Below, one piece after another: positions 26,626 through 35,587 of a stretch of DNA of 64,000 bases (within the stretch, counting starts at the first letter, position 1; each line of letters begins with the position of its first letter). The stretch covers positions 3,348,001 through 3,412,000 of the forward strand of contig NZ_AP027041.1 in the NCBI RefSeq assembly GCF_027924565.1. Direction: 5' to 3'. A program made the position numbers and the translations under genes. The DNA comes from Lysobacter auxotrophicus. GTDB taxonomy: Bacteria > Pseudomonadota > Gammaproteobacteria > Xanthomonadales > Xanthomonadaceae. A model generated the notes under the pieces. That model saw only the letters and a list, made by a program, of their open reading frames with translations. It had not been told where the DNA came from and did no database searches.

Positions 26626-29600
26626 TCAGTAGCGCCAGCGAACGCCCAGCATGTAACGCGGACTCTGGTCGACCAGCTTGATCATCTGCTTGTCGGAACG
26701 CCCGTGCCAGCGCACGTCCTCACCGGTGAGGTTGATGGCCTCGAAGCCGACCTGCCAGTTGTCGTTGAACGAGTAGTTGACGCTCAGGTCCCACTGCTCG
26801 TATTCCTCGACATAGAACGGGTTGCGGTTGGAGCCGTTCTCGTTCGCGGCGATGAGGTACTCGTCGCGCCAGTTCCAGGCCAGGCGTGCCGACCAGCCGT
26901 ACTTCTCGTACATGAACATCACGTTGGCCGTGTCGCTCAGGCCGAGCAGCGCGAACTGGTCGCGTTCGATCACGGTGTTGTCGAACGCGACGTCGCCATC
27001 CACCAGCGTGTAGTTGGCGAAGATGCCGAAGCCCGACTCACCGAAGAAGTACTGGCCACCCATTTCCCAACCGTGGAGGTTGGCGTTGTTCTGGTTGACC
27101 GGACGCTGCACGTCGAACTCGTACAGCGGATCGTCCGCCTCGCCGACTAGGTCGTACGCGTTCTCCATCGCCAGCGACTGCGCGGACGTACCGTTGTACG
27201 CCGCCAGGCCGCCGGTTTCGGGATTGCGCAACATCGCCAGCGCGGTGAACAGCGCGGTGTCGTTGGACGAACACGCCTGCGCGAGATCCGCGCCGGCCGC
27301 ACCGGCCTGCGTGGCGCACTGCGGGCTGGTGAGGAAGGCGAGCGCGGCCTGCGCATCGGGACCGGAGGTCGGGTCGCGCAGGTCGTACAGCGTTTCGCGC
27401 ACCACCGAATTGCCGATGAAGTTCTTCACGTCCTTGTTCCAGAACGTGACCGACACGAAGCTCGCATCGGCGAAGTACCACTCCACCGCGAGGTCGAGGT
27501 TGTCGGACTCCAGCGGATCCAGCATCGGGTTCTGCGCGTCGCCGTCGGCGCGTGCGGACGGGTTGACCAGGATCGAACCGGTGGGCTGGTTCGGCGTCGG
27601 GCCGGCATACAGGTTGCCGTACGGCGCGCGTGCGATGGTCTTGCCGAAGGATGCGCGACCCTTGATCTCATCGGTGAAGTCGATGCTGAAATCCAGGTTC
27701 GGCAGCACGTAGTCGTAGCTGTGCGTTTCCTTGAAGGGCTGCTGGTCCTCGCCGCGCAGGATGCGGAAGTCGTTGTTCGCCTGCCACTGGATCGCGGTGG
27801 GGATGGCGACCTGCGAGGTCGAGGTGACGTACGTCTTCTCGTAACGCACGCCCAGGCGCGTGTGCGTCGGGAAGCCGCCCAGCGTGCCGTCCATTTCGAC
27901 CTGCGCGTAGACCGCGTCGGTGTCTTCCTCGACACGGTTGTCGGCGGCGAGCTGGTCGCTGCGGCGCGTCGTCGCGCCGTAGAAATCGCCCGCCCACAAC
28001 GCGCCGGCCGTGGCGTCGCCGCGCCATGCGCCCGGTGCCGCGCCGGCGGTGTTCCAGTCCTCGAACATGCCGATGATGCTGATGGGCGTCAGCAGCTGCT
28101 GCAGGCCCGGTTCGTTGCCGGTGTTGGCCACGCCCCAGTCGCCCAGCGTCGAATACGCTTCGGTCGCCTGCATGCGCTTCATGGTGACGTTGGACGAATC
28201 CACGCCGAACAGGAAGCGGCCGTCGTCGAAGTTGTACTCGCCGTCGATGCGGCCCTGCTTCACTTCGGTTTCCTGGCGCTGGTAGTTGATGCGCAGCACC
28301 TGCGAACCGATCTGCTCGGCCGGGAAGTCCGGATTGAGCGTGCCGCCCACGCCGGCTGCCGCCGAGGTCGGGTCCGGATACCACGTGCGCGCGCCGATCG
28401 GCAGGCCGCTGTTGAAGTACAGCTCCTGCGCCCAGTTGCCGCCGCAGTACGGACCCACGGTGCAGTTGTTGGTGCCGGCGATGGAGAAGAACGTCGAACC
28501 GCCGCCGGTGACCGGATCGTTCGGCAGGCTCTTGGACGTCGTGTTGTGCGCGTCGAACGCCAGGCGGAAGCGGTCGGTGACGTCCCACTTCACGTTCAGG
28601 CCGAGCGAATCGAGCTTGTATTCCTGCTCCTGGCGCTGCTGCTCGTAGCCGAAGTCCTTGGTGCCGACGATGTCGCGAAGATAGATCGGCGTGGCGACTT
28701 CTTCGTCGGTATCGAAGGTGAGGTGGCTGAAGCTGTTGGCGCGCTGCAGCCAGATCGTCTGCTCGCCGCGGTTCTCGGTGATCTCGTTGCTGGAGTACGT
28801 GTAGTCCAGCGTGAAGGTCAGCGCGTCGGTCGGCGCGAACTGCAGCACGGCCTGGCCGTTGATGCGCTCGCGTTCGAAATCGGCGAACGCATAACGCAGG
28901 TCGTTGGGCATGCCGTACAGCTGGCCGATCGCCGGCGCGTTCACCAGGACCGCATCAGGACGCAGTGCCGGATCCGTGCCGGTCCAGCGCTGCATGTTCC
29001 AGGCGTTCTCGGTGGACTGCACCGAACCGCCGTGGCGCTTCTGGTAGCTCGCCGACAGCCCGACGCCCCACGTCTTGTCGGCATTGGCGTAGCTGAAGAT
29101 GCCCGAGACTTCCGGCGTGATGTCGGTGTCGAACGGCTGCGATTCGTCGTACACCGCCTTGGCGCCGGCGCTGGCGACGACGTTGCCGCCCTGGTGGTTG
29201 AACGGGCGATCGGTGCGGATGTCGATCGTCGCGCCGATGCCGCCGCTGGGCACCGTCGCCTGGCCGGTCTTGTAGACCACCAGCGTGTCGATGGCTTCGG
29301 AGGCCAGCTGCGCGAAGTTGAACGCACGCGTGCCGCCGTCGACGCCGCCGATCGGGATCTGGCCCGGCGCGCCGAACGCGTCCGCGCCCGGAATCTGGCG
29401 ACCGTTGAGGGTGACCATGTTGAACTGCGGGCCGAAGCCACGCGCGGTGATCTGCGCGCCTTCGCCGTCGCGGCGTTCGATCGAGATACCGGTGATGCGC
29501 TGGAGCGACTCGGCGAGGTTCGTGTCGGGGAACTTGCCGATGTCCTCGGAGCTGATCGCGTCGACGACGCCAGCGGCTTCGCGCTTGAGCTCCATCGACT

Positions 29601-29826
29601 GGTTGAGCGAATTGCGAAGGCCGGTGACGACCACCGAATCGAGCGTGGTGGCTTCATCGCCCGCCGGGCGCTGCGATTGCGCGACCTGCGCCTGCGTCGC
29701 CTGCGTGGCGTCCTGCGCGAACGCCGGATTGATCACCAGCATGCCGCCGACGAAGGTGAACATCGCCGTGCGCTTGAAGGTCCTGCTGCCGAACTTCGGC
29801 TTGAACGTCCTGGAGCGCGTGCTCAT
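26626..29826 (-). CDS. TonB-dependent outer-membrane receptor
   Basis: 1066 residues from an ATG with GGAGGG upstream. Long signal peptide ending NPAFA|QDA at about 37. A TonB-box-like/plug start at ATTLDSVVVTGLRNSLNQS, plug motifs DAISSEDIGKFPDTNLAESLQRITGI and GFGPQFNMVTLNGRQIPG, then a 22-strand-type barrel ending in an aromatic residue (LGVRWRY). Length and motifs match the large sugar-type receptors of Xanthomonas and Caulobacter. It would import oligosaccharides for the downstream enzymes. Expression is probably controlled by the xyl-box-like operator about 325 bp upstream. Confidence 0.93.
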   Translation of the reverse strand: MSTRSRTFKPKFGSRTFKRTAMFTFVGGMLVINPAFAQDATQATQAQVAQSQRPAGDEATTLDSVVVTGLRNSLNQSMELKREAAGVVDAISSEDIGKFPDTNLAESLQRITGISIERRDGEGAQITARGFGPQFNMVTLNGRQIPGADAFGAPGQIPIGGVDGGTRAFNFAQLASEAIDTLVVYKTGQATVPSGGIGATIDIRTDRPFNHQGGNVVASAGAKAVYDESQPFDTDITPEVSGIFSYANADKTWGVGLSASYQKRHGGSVQSTENAWNMQRWTGTDPALRPDAVLVNAPAIGQLYGMPNDLRYAFADFERERINGQAVLQFAPTDALTFTLDYTYSSNEITENRGEQTIWLQRANSFSHLTFDTDEEVATPIYLRDIVGTKDFGYEQQRQEQEYKLDSLGLNVKWDVTDRFRLAFDAHNTTSKSLPNDPVTGGGSTFFSIAGTNNCTVGPYCGGNWAQELYFNSGLPIGARTWYPDPTSAAAGVGGTLNPDFPAEQIGSQVLRINYQRQETEVKQGRIDGEYNFDDGRFLFGVDSSNVTMKRMQATEAYSTLGDWGVANTGNEPGLQQLLTPISIIGMFEDWNTAGAAPGAWRGDATAGALWAGDFYGATTRRSDQLAADNRVEEDTDAVYAQVEMDGTLGGFPTHTRLGVRYEKTYVTSTSQVAIPTAIQWQANNDFRILRGEDQQPFKETHSYDYVLPNLDFSIDFTDEIKGRASFGKTIARAPYGNLYAGPTPNQPTGSILVNPSARADGDAQNPMLDPLESDNLDLAVEWYFADASFVSVTFWNKDVKNFIGNSVVRETLYDLRDPTSGPDAQAALAFLTSPQCATQAGAAGADLAQACSSNDTALFTALAMLRNPETGGLAAYNGTSAQSLAMENAYDLVGEADDPLYEFDVQRPVNQNNANLHGWEMGGQYFFGESGFGIFANYTLVDGDVAFDNTVIERDQFALLGLSDTANVMFMYEKYGWSARLAWNWRDEYLIAANENGSNRNPFYVEEYEQWDLSVNYSFNDNWQVGFEAINLTGEDVRWHGRSDKQMIKLVDQSPRYMLGVRWRY

Positions 29827-30150
29827 GGCGCGACCCTCCGGACGGAGGTTTGGATCATCGAAACCACGTCCTTGCGTTGCGGCGCGATAGTGGCCGCGTG
29901 CGCGCTGGACGCTCCTGCTGCGTGGGACCGGAACCAGATCATGTGGTCTGCCCTCTACTTCGATCGATGGATGTAATCGCCCCTCCCCAGGGCACCCGCG
30001 GGTTGCTCCCGCCACTTCCAAAATCCGGGCGTTGCAATCGCCCGTTTCCCGCACTTCCGATGCCGACTTCCTTGCGGTTCCAGTGACCCGTGCAGTCGCA
30101 GTAATCGCGTTATGTGGTGCTCGATCCGGCGTCGGGCAGCGCACCCCCTG

Positions 30151-30164
30151 TGATAGCGCTACCA
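30151..30164 (-). promoter_or_regulatory. xyl-box-like LacI-family operator
   Basis: On the minus strand TGGTAGCGCTATCA, one mismatch from the xanthomonad xyl-box TGGTAGCGCTAACA bound by the LacI-type regulator XylR. It faces the TonB receptor. A T-rich stretch that could hold the promoter lies just upstream of it (30165-30200). Confidence 0.7.
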
Positions 30165-30240
30165 CGAAGCCTTAACCAAAACTAAGCAAACTGTGCCGAG
30201 TTTGTCATCGTGCAGTGCAGCAACAGCTCGATGGTTCCAC

Positions 30241-30258
30241 AGGTTTCGTTTGAAACCT
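30241..30258. promoter_or_regulatory. Perfect 7-bp palindrome, possible operator
   Basis: AGGTTTC-GTTT-GAAACCT, about 80 bp upstream of the xyl-box relative to the receptor. Size fits a dimeric repressor site. No regulator is assigned. Confidence 0.4.
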
Positions 30259-30389
30259 TAGGGAAGGCATGAGGTTCGGCTCGCGGCTGAATAGCGCGGA
30301 CGCACGGTGTAACGGTGTGGGCGTTTCGTTAACAGGCCGTTGCGGCGGTGTCGGCAGCGCGATGCCGTTCGTCGTCAGTGCTTGCGCCG

Positions 30390-30476
30390 TTGTAGCCCGG
30401 GTAAGCGCAGCGCACCCGGGGACGCGCCCACCTTGGAGAGGCCATCCCGGGTGCGCTTCGCTTACCCGGGCTACAA
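30390..30476. repeat. Inverted pair of GTAG-type REP sequences (REPIN)
   Basis: TTGTAGCCCGGGTAAGCGCA and the opposing copy ending CTACAA, between the receptor promoter region and the end of the kinase gene. Apart from the two candidate operators, 29827-30512 shows no gene. Confidence 0.88.
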
Positions 30477-30512
30477 GTGCGCGACCCGTGCGCGCTGACG
30501 ACTGCCGCGCGG

Positions 30513-31763
30513 CTACTTCGCGCGCGGCCGCGACAACACCGGCTGCGAGATCGGCAGCACCACGCGGAACGTGCTGCCTTCGCCGGGGCGGCTGTGCACT
30601 TCGATGCGGCCGTGGTGCTTGGCGACGATGCGATATGCGATGGCCAAACCGAGCCCGGTGCCGCGACCGATCGGCTTGGTCGTGTAGAACGGATCGAAGA
30701 TGCGTTGCAGCGCGTCCTCGGGAATGCCGACGCCGTCGTCGGCGACGCTCACCCACACCTCGTCGCCTTCCACGCCCATCGCCAGCGTGATCAGGCCTCG
30801 GTCGTCGATCGCCTGCCCCGCGTTGATCAGCAGGTTCATGAAGACCTGGTTGATCTCCGACAGGTAGCACTCCACCAGCGGCACGTCGTGGTAGTGCTTG
30901 TCGATCTTCGCCTTGTACTTGAGGTCGTTCCACACGATGTTGAGCGTGGATTCCAGGCCTTTTCGAAGGTCCGACGGGCGCATGGGCTCATCGCGCTCGA
31001 CGTGCGAGAACTCCTTGAGGTCCTGCACGATCTTGGTCACGCGCTCGATGCCTTCGCGCGATTCCTCCAGCAGCTTGGGCAGGTCGCCGACGATGAAGTC
31101 GACGTCGAGCCGTTCGCGCAGCTGCTTCATCAACGGACGGCTCGCGGCGGGATCGGACGACTGCAACGCGTTGGCGTAACCGTCGACGAGCGCGAGCAGC
31201 GCGCTGGCGTATTCCTGCAACGTGCCCAGGTTGGAATGAACGTAGCCGATGGGATTGTTGATCTCGTGCGCGACGCCGGCGGCGAGCTGGCCGATGGACG
31301 CCATCTTCTCCGACTGCAGCAGTTGTTCCTGCGCGCTGGCGAGGCGGTCGTAGGTCGATTGCAGTTCGTCGTGGCGACGGCGCAGTTCGCCTTCGCGCGC
31401 CGAACGCACGGAGATGTCGGTCATCACCGTGTAGCGCCGGCAGCGTCCGCGATCGCGCCCCGCGAACGCCTTGATCTCCAGCACCAGCCCCGGCAACGCC
31501 GTCGGCACCTCGCCGATCCAGCGGCCATCGCGCTGTGCGATCTGCCAGCCCTGTTCGGGGATGTAGGACAGCAGCATCGCCGGATCGGGATGCGGATCGT
31601 CCGGATGCAGCCGCATCGCCAGCACGCGTCCGGCGTCGTTGCTGTGCAGCAGCTCGCCGTTCGCGTCGAGCAGGAAGACCGCGAGGTCCGACATGGCGAC
31701 GGCCCAGAGCATGTCTTCGCTCCAGAGGGCATCGCCGGGCTGTGTAATGGGTTGTTCGCTCAT
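30513..31763 (-). CDS. Soluble PAS-type sensor histidine kinase
   Basis: 416 residues, no membrane segment. An N-terminal PAS-like domain (about 15-130, FLLDANGELLHSNDAGRVL), then a coiled coil (HDELQSTYDRLASAQEQLLQSE) leading to the H box GVAHEINNPIGYVHSN. ATP-binding boxes follow: NLLINAGQAI, DDGVGIPEDALQRIFDPFYTTKP and GTGLGLAIAYRIV. No partner regulator is adjacent. NtrB/FleS-like kinases have this layout, so a role in flagellar control is possible but unproven. It sits just before the flgN end of the flagellar locus. Confidence 0.88.
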   Translation of the reverse strand: MSEQPITQPGDALWSEDMLWAVAMSDLAVFLLDANGELLHSNDAGRVLAMRLHPDDPHPDPAMLLSYIPEQGWQIAQRDGRWIGEVPTALPGLVLEIKAFAGRDRGRCRRYTVMTDISVRSAREGELRRRHDELQSTYDRLASAQEQLLQSEKMASIGQLAAGVAHEINNPIGYVHSNLGTLQEYASALLALVDGYANALQSSDPAASRPLMKQLRERLDVDFIVGDLPKLLEESREGIERVTKIVQDLKEFSHVERDEPMRPSDLRKGLESTLNIVWNDLKYKAKIDKHYHDVPLVECYLSEINQVFMNLLINAGQAIDDRGLITLAMGVEGDEVWVSVADDGVGIPEDALQRIFDPFYTTKPIGRGTGLGLAIAYRIVAKHHGRIEVHSRPGEGSTFRVVLPISQPVLSRPRAK

Positions 31764-31825
31764 CCCGCTCCGGGCCTGCTGCGTGTGGCCGGGTCACGTT
31801 AGCGCATGCGGGGCGAAATCACGCA

Positions 31826-31920
31826 GGGAATCGGGAATGGGGAATGGGGAATCGTCAGAACGTTGCGCTTCGAGAATCTGCCGAGGTGCGGGCGATTCCC
31901 GATTCCCGATTCCCGATTCG
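31826..31920. repeat. Heptamer GGGAATC repeats, inverted pair
   Basis: About four GGGAATC/GGGAATG heptamers, then about four complementary GATTCCC heptamers 41 nt later. They can pair into a long hairpin between flgN and the kinase gene. Confidence 0.75.
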
Positions 31921-31929
31921 CGGGAAAAA

Positions 31930-32268
31930 TCACGCCGACACATTCACCCGGCTATGCGGCTTCGCGCCGGCCTGGCCGTTGGCGTCGTAGAGGGCGTCGG
32001 CATCCAGGCGGCCGAGGTGGCGCAGCGCCCAGTTCACTTCGCGGCGACGGCGCGCCAGCAAGGCGCCGTTGGCATGGTTGAGCTCGCTCAGTGCGAGCAC
32101 GCGCGGCGCGTCGTCCGCGCTCGCGCCGGCGCGTTCGGCCGCGCGCAGCGCTTCGAGCTTCGCCTGCGTGGAAAGCAGCAGCGCTTCGACGTCGTGGTCG
32201 AGCAGCGCGCGGCGCTCGGCATTGAGCGCGTCTTCCAGCACGTCGAGGGGGTGCGCCTGCGCGTTCAT
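31930..32268 (-). CDS. flgN: Flagellar export chaperone FlgN
   Basis: 112 residues, mostly helical (LDVLEDALNAERRALLDHDVEALLLSTQAKLEALRAAE), the usual FlgN size and shape. FlgN holds the hook-associated proteins FlgK and FlgL before export; both are encoded at 43.0-46.1 kb. It starts 10 nt after the flgM stop, completing flgM-flgN. Sequence conservation in FlgN is low, so the call leans on context. Confidence 0.85.
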   Translation of the reverse strand: MNAQAHPLDVLEDALNAERRALLDHDVEALLLSTQAKLEALRAAERAGASADDAPRVLALSELNHANGALLARRRREVNWALRHLGRLDADALYDANGQAGAKPHSRVNVSA

Positions 32269-32278
32269 CCGCGATGGC

Positions 32279-32596
32279 TCACTTCGACAGCGCGTTCTCG
32301 AGCGACAGCATGCGATCGGCGATCGCCTGCGGGTCGACCTTGTAGCTGCCGTCGGCGAGCGCGGAGCGGATCGCGTTGACCTTGGCCACGTCGATGCCGG
32401 CCGGGGCCGCGCCGAGCTCGCGCTCCAGCGCCTGCAGGTGGGTGGCATCGCCGGTCAGGCGCATCTGGTCGGTGGGCGCGGTGGCGCCGACCGGCTGGCC
32501 GCGGTCCGCACCGGAGCGCGACTGCACGGACGTGCTGCCGGCCGCTTCGATCTGGCGCAGGGCGGGCGACATGGCGCCGTCGATCTTGTGGGTCAT
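32279..32596 (-). CDS. flgM: Anti-sigma-28 factor FlgM
   Basis: 105 residues with a perfect AAGGAG ribosome site. The N-terminus is disordered and Ser/Ala-rich. The C-terminal FliA-binding helices are IDVAKVNAIRSALADGSYKVDPQ and AIADRMLSLENAL. FlgM holds sigma-28 inactive until the hook is complete and FlgM is exported. It has its own sigma-28 promoter, a feedback seen in other bacteria. Confidence 0.93.
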   Translation of the reverse strand: MTHKIDGAMSPALRQIEAAGSTSVQSRSGADRGQPVGATAPTDQMRLTGDATHLQALERELGAAPAGIDVAKVNAIRSALADGSYKVDPQAIADRMLSLENALSK

Positions 32597-32627
32597 GGCT
32601 GACTCCTTGAGAACGTGTTCGAACTGG

Positions 32628-32654
32628 ATAACGGCCGCCCACGGCCGGACTTGA
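32628..32654 (-). promoter_or_regulatory. Sigma-28 (FliA) promoter of flgM-flgN
   Basis: TCAAGTCC, then GCCGTTAT with exactly 15 nt between TCAA and GCCG (consensus TAAAGTTT-N11-GCCGATAA). The transcript would begin about 25 nt before the flgM ATG. Confidence 0.8.
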
Positions 32655-32684
32655 GGGGAAAACCTGACAGCTTTGTAAGGGCCG

Positions 32685-33350
32685 TCACAAATTGACTTCG
32701 ACGAGCCCGGGCCCGACCACGCGGCCCCGGATGATACGGCGCGAGGCGGTGTTCTCGACCGAGACGGTCGACCCCACCCGGCCCGCACCCATCGCACGCC
32801 CGCCCATCCGCACTTCCATGCCGCCGGCGCGCGAGACGAGCGTCACCGGGTCGCCGCGCTTGAGCGCGTCCTCCCCGCCGACATCGTCCGCCCCGAGCAC
32901 CGCACCAGCCGGCATGGCGCGACGCAGGCGCTTGCCGACGACGGCGGCCGGATCGCTGACGACCGGGCCGTCGCCGGCCCCGAGTTCCCGCCGCTGCACG
33001 GCGAGGTGCTGCGGACCGATCGGCTCGTCGCCCCGGAGGGGCTTTGCGAGGACCACCACATCGGCCTCGCGCCGCACCCGCACCGGCACGTAGAGCTGCC
33101 ACCCCGGGGTATCGGCACAGCGCACCGCCACTGAAGCCGGTCCGGCCACGGTCGCCGCCAGCGGCTGCGCGCACGCGGGCATGCGAAGGCGCGAGTCGAC
33201 CGAGGCCTCGGCCTGCCCGTTGGCGGCCATGGCACCCATCGCGGCGATGGCGGTGTCGCGGATGGACTCCACGGACTGGAACGCGCCCGCCATCGCCAGC
33301 GACGGCGACAGCGCGAAGGCGGTCAGCAGGGCTTTCGAAATGGCGTGCAC
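32685..33350 (-). CDS. flgA: Flagellar P-ring assembly chaperone FlgA
   Basis: 221 residues from a GTG that gives a signal peptide (KALLTAFALSPSLAMA). Two C-terminal SAF-type beta domains (EPIGPQHLAVQRREL, GDPVTLVSRAGGMEVRMGGRAMGAGRVGSTV, the end NTASRRIIRGRVVGPGLVEV) are typical of FlgA. It helps FlgI assemble into the P ring in the periplasm. GGAG lies upstream of the GTG; there is no ATG in a suitable place. It is transcribed from a sigma-54 promoter. Confidence 0.92.
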   Translation of the reverse strand: MHAISKALLTAFALSPSLAMAGAFQSVESIRDTAIAAMGAMAANGQAEASVDSRLRMPACAQPLAATVAGPASVAVRCADTPGWQLYVPVRVRREADVVVLAKPLRGDEPIGPQHLAVQRRELGAGDGPVVSDPAAVVGKRLRRAMPAGAVLGADDVGGEDALKRGDPVTLVSRAGGMEVRMGGRAMGAGRVGSTVSVENTASRRIIRGRVVGPGLVEVNL

Positions 33351-33379
33351 GTGCGGCTCCGGGGAGATCCGCAAGGGGC

Positions 33380-33397
33380 GTGCAGGATTTGTGCCGG
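33380..33397 (-). promoter_or_regulatory. Sigma-54 promoter of flgA
   Basis: Minus strand CCGGCACAAATCCTGCAC: GG-N10-GC spacing with GGCAC and TGCA cores. The predicted start is about 20 nt before the flgA GTG. Confidence 0.75.
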
Positions 33398-33446
33398 AAG
33401 GCGTTGGGGCCCTCAGTGGGCGCGTAAACAGCTGCTCTTTGGGGTT

Positions 33447-33486
33447 AAGCCCCTCTCCCCTCGGGAGAGGGGTTGGGGTGAGGGGC
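33447..33486. repeat. C/G-rich hairpin repeat
   Basis: CCCCTCTCCC-CTC-GGGAGAGGGG followed by TTGGGGTGAGGGG, upstream of flgA. Related copies occur at 36.7, 56.3 and 56.6 kb. Confidence 0.7.
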
Positions 33487-33600
33487 AACGAAGGGGAACG
33501 TTGAACGGCCGGTGTAGCACCGCGCTGCGTTGTTGCGGTTGCGGTTGCGGTTCCTGTTTCCTCTTCTGATCTGAAGGGTTACAGGAAAGCGTGGAACGTC

Positions 33601-34002
33601 CCTGGATCCGCGCGTTCGCGGGGATGACGATCAAAGAGCGGGAGCGAAGCGGCAAGAGCAAGGGCCGCAGCAAGAGCGGGATCAAAATGGGTTCCAGCTT
33701 TCGCTGGAATGACGGTGGGGTGTATTGCCGGTGCGGGAGTGCCCGTGCGTTACGGGCGTGGGCGCCGGCCTTCACTTGAATGACGGTGAGGGGGTGTTTG
33801 CCGGTGCGGGAGTGCCCGTGCCGTACAGGCCTGGGTCCCGGCCTTCGCCGGGATGACGGTGAGGGGGTGTTTGCCAGTGCGGGAGGCCCGTGCGGTACGG
33901 GCCTGGGTCCCGGACTTCGCCGGGACGACGGTGAGAGGTGGTTGGCCGCGATGGGAATGCCGTGCGTTACGCGCCTGGGTCCCGGCCTTCGCCGGGATGA
34001 CG
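33601..34002. repeat. Tandem array of the 72-bp composite unit
   Basis: ATGACGGTG-headed units start near 33709, 33780, 33853, 33925 and 33997, a period of 71-73 bp. Each carries a GGGAGTGCCC-type middle and the hairpin CCCGGCCTTCGCCGGGATGA. It fills most of the flgA-cheV gap; 33351-34069 holds no other gene. Confidence 0.88.
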
Positions 34003-34034
34003 GCGGCCCACCCTTTGCACCGCACCGCGACCAC

Positions 34035-34061
34035 TCAAGTCCCGCCCACCCCGGCCGACAA
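34035..34061 (+). promoter_or_regulatory. Sigma-28 (FliA) promoter of cheV
   Basis: TCAAGTCC and GCCGACAA with exactly 15 nt between TCAA and GCCG. The -10 ends 8 nt before the cheV ATG, so the mRNA would begin almost at the start codon. Confidence 0.8.
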
Positions 34062-34069
34062 CCCGAAGC

Positions 34070-34996
34070 ATGAGTCAGGACCTGCTCGACCGCATCGACC
34101 AACGCACGCGCCTTGCCGGCCACAACCGGCTGGCGCTGCTGCTCTTCCGCCTGGGCACGCGTCAGCTTTTTGGCGTGAACGTCTTCAAGGTGCAGGAGGT
34201 CCTGCCGCGCCCGCCGCTGTTCACCCTGCCCCAGCTGCCGCCGGCGTTCAGCGGCGCGGCCGACGTGCGCGGGCGCAGCATCCCGGTGCTGGACCTGGCG
34301 CACGCGATCGGCCACGGCGACGCCCATTCGACCGAGCCCAAGTACCTGGTGGTCACCGAGTTCAACCGCTCCGTCCAGGGCTTCCTGGTCTCGGCGGTGG
34401 ACCGCATCGTCAACATCGCGGTGCAGGACATCCACCCGCCGCCGGAACACGGCGCCGAGCAGCACTACCTCACCGGCGTCACGCGCCACCACGGCGAGCT
34501 GATCCAGCTGATCGACGTGGAAAGCGTGCTGGCCGAATCCGCCCCGCGCGGCAGCGACGCCGACCGCATCGCCCCGCTCGCCGCGACCAGCCCGACCGCG
34601 CCGCGCGAGGTGCTGGTGGTCGACGACTCGCGCGTGGCGCGCAACCAGATCCGCATGGTGCTGGAGCAGCTGGGCCTGGGCTCGACGCTGCTGTCCGACG
34701 GCCGCCAGGCGCTGGAGCACCTCCAGGCGCTGGTCCTGAGCGGCATCGACCCGCACGAGCGCTACGCCATGGTCATCTCCGACATCGAGATGCCGGCCAT
34801 GGACGGCTACACCCTGACGACGGAAATCCGACGCGACCCGGCCCTGCGGGACATGTTCGTCCTGCTACACACGTCGCTGTCGGGCGTGTTCAACCAGGCC
34901 ATGGTCGAGCGCGTGGGCGCGGACGACTTCGTGCCCAAGTACTCCGAGCACGAGCTGGCGCAGCGCGTGGCGGCGCGGGTGAATTCGCTGGGGTGA
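34070..34996 (+). CDS. cheV: Chemotaxis coupling protein CheV
   Basis: 308 residues. CheW-like domain (about 12-160: LFGVNVFKVQEV, DVRGRSIPVLDLAHAIG, GELIQLIDVE) and receiver domain (180-306: VDDSRVARNQ, phosphoacceptor Asp238 in VISDIEMPAMDGY, KYSEHELAQRV). CheV links chemoreceptors to CheA, and its receiver tunes this by phosphorylation. It lies between flgA and flgB as in other xanthomonads and pseudomonads. No good ribosome site precedes the ATG. Confidence 0.94.
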   Translation: MSQDLLDRIDQRTRLAGHNRLALLLFRLGTRQLFGVNVFKVQEVLPRPPLFTLPQLPPAFSGAADVRGRSIPVLDLAHAIGHGDAHSTEPKYLVVTEFNRSVQGFLVSAVDRIVNIAVQDIHPPPEHGAEQHYLTGVTRHHGELIQLIDVESVLAESAPRGSDADRIAPLAATSPTAPREVLVVDDSRVARNQIRMVLEQLGLGSTLLSDGRQALEHLQALVLSGIDPHERYAMVISDIEMPAMDGYTLTTEIRRDPALRDMFVLLHTSLSGVFNQAMVERVGADDFVPKYSEHELAQRVAARVNSLG

Positions 34997-35010
34997 AGCG
35001 ACGCTTTCCG

Positions 35011-35150
35011 CTCCCTCCCTTACTTAGTAGGGGAGGGTTGGGGAGGGGTGCCGTGCACAGCGCCGTAGCGATCGGCGCACTTCGCTGAGCTTGGCGCTCC
35101 CGCGCCTGCGCAACCCCTCCCCAACCCTCCCCTGCACGCAGGGGAGGGAG
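35011..35150. repeat. Inverted C/G-rich hairpin repeats upstream of flgB
   Basis: GGGGAGGGTTGGGGAGGGGT near 35030-35049 and its complement ACCCCTCCCCAACCCTCCCC from 35113, ending in CTGCACGCAGGGGAGGGAG at 35150. The last G lies 13 bp before the flgB sigma-54 element. Confidence 0.85.
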
Positions 35151-35163
35151 CAAACATGCCCTC

Positions 35164-35178
35164 TGGCACGCCGCTTGC
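35164..35178 (+). promoter_or_regulatory. Sigma-54 promoter of the flgB operon
   Basis: TGGCACGCCGCTTGC matches the -24/-12 consensus TGGCAC-N5-TTGC at every position. The predicted start is about 23 nt before the flgB ATG. Confidence 0.92.
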
Positions 35179-35212
35179 CTCTGTCTCCGGTGAACCCACG
35201 CCCGGAGGCGTC

Positions 35213-35572
35213 ATGTCCGATTTCCTTGGCATCCACGGCACTGCGCTGGCCCTGCGCGAGCAGCGGCTGCAGGTGCTGTCGGCCAACCTGGCCAACGCCG
35301 ATACGCCGAACTTCAAGGCGCAGGACCTGGACTTCACCTCGGCGCTGCAATCGGCGCTGCAGCCCAACGCCGCCGCGGGCGACGCCATCGACGCCGCGGC
35401 GCAGGGCGCGCGCTACGCACGGCCCAGCAGCCAGCCCAGCGTCGACGGCAACACGGTCGACGGCGAGCGCGAGCACGCGTTGTTCGCGCAGGCGGCGCTG
35501 GAGTACCGCGCCTCGCTGACCTTCGTCGAATCCAAGGTGCGCGGGATGCTCACCGCCATCACTGGCCAGTAA
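35213..35572 (+). CDS. flgB: Flagellar basal-body rod protein FlgB
   Basis: 119 residues from an ATG with GGAGG. The family rod motif LQVLSANLANADTPNFKAQDLDF is present and the C-terminal helix carries the LTFVESKVRGM pattern. FlgB forms the proximal rod inside the MS ring. An in-frame ATG at 35156 lies upstream of the sigma-54 promoter and was rejected. First gene of flgBCDEFGHI. Confidence 0.95.
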   Translation: MSDFLGIHGTALALREQRLQVLSANLANADTPNFKAQDLDFTSALQSALQPNAAAGDAIDAAAQGARYARPSSQPSVDGNTVDGEREHALFAQAALEYRASLTFVESKVRGMLTAITGQ

Positions 35573-35587
35573 CGTGGACGCGCGCGC

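Noticed and set aside
33601-34002. Insertion sequence or transposase remnant in the flgA-cheV gap
   Set aside because: Only short tandem hairpin units; no transposase-like frame or terminal inverted repeats with target duplication.
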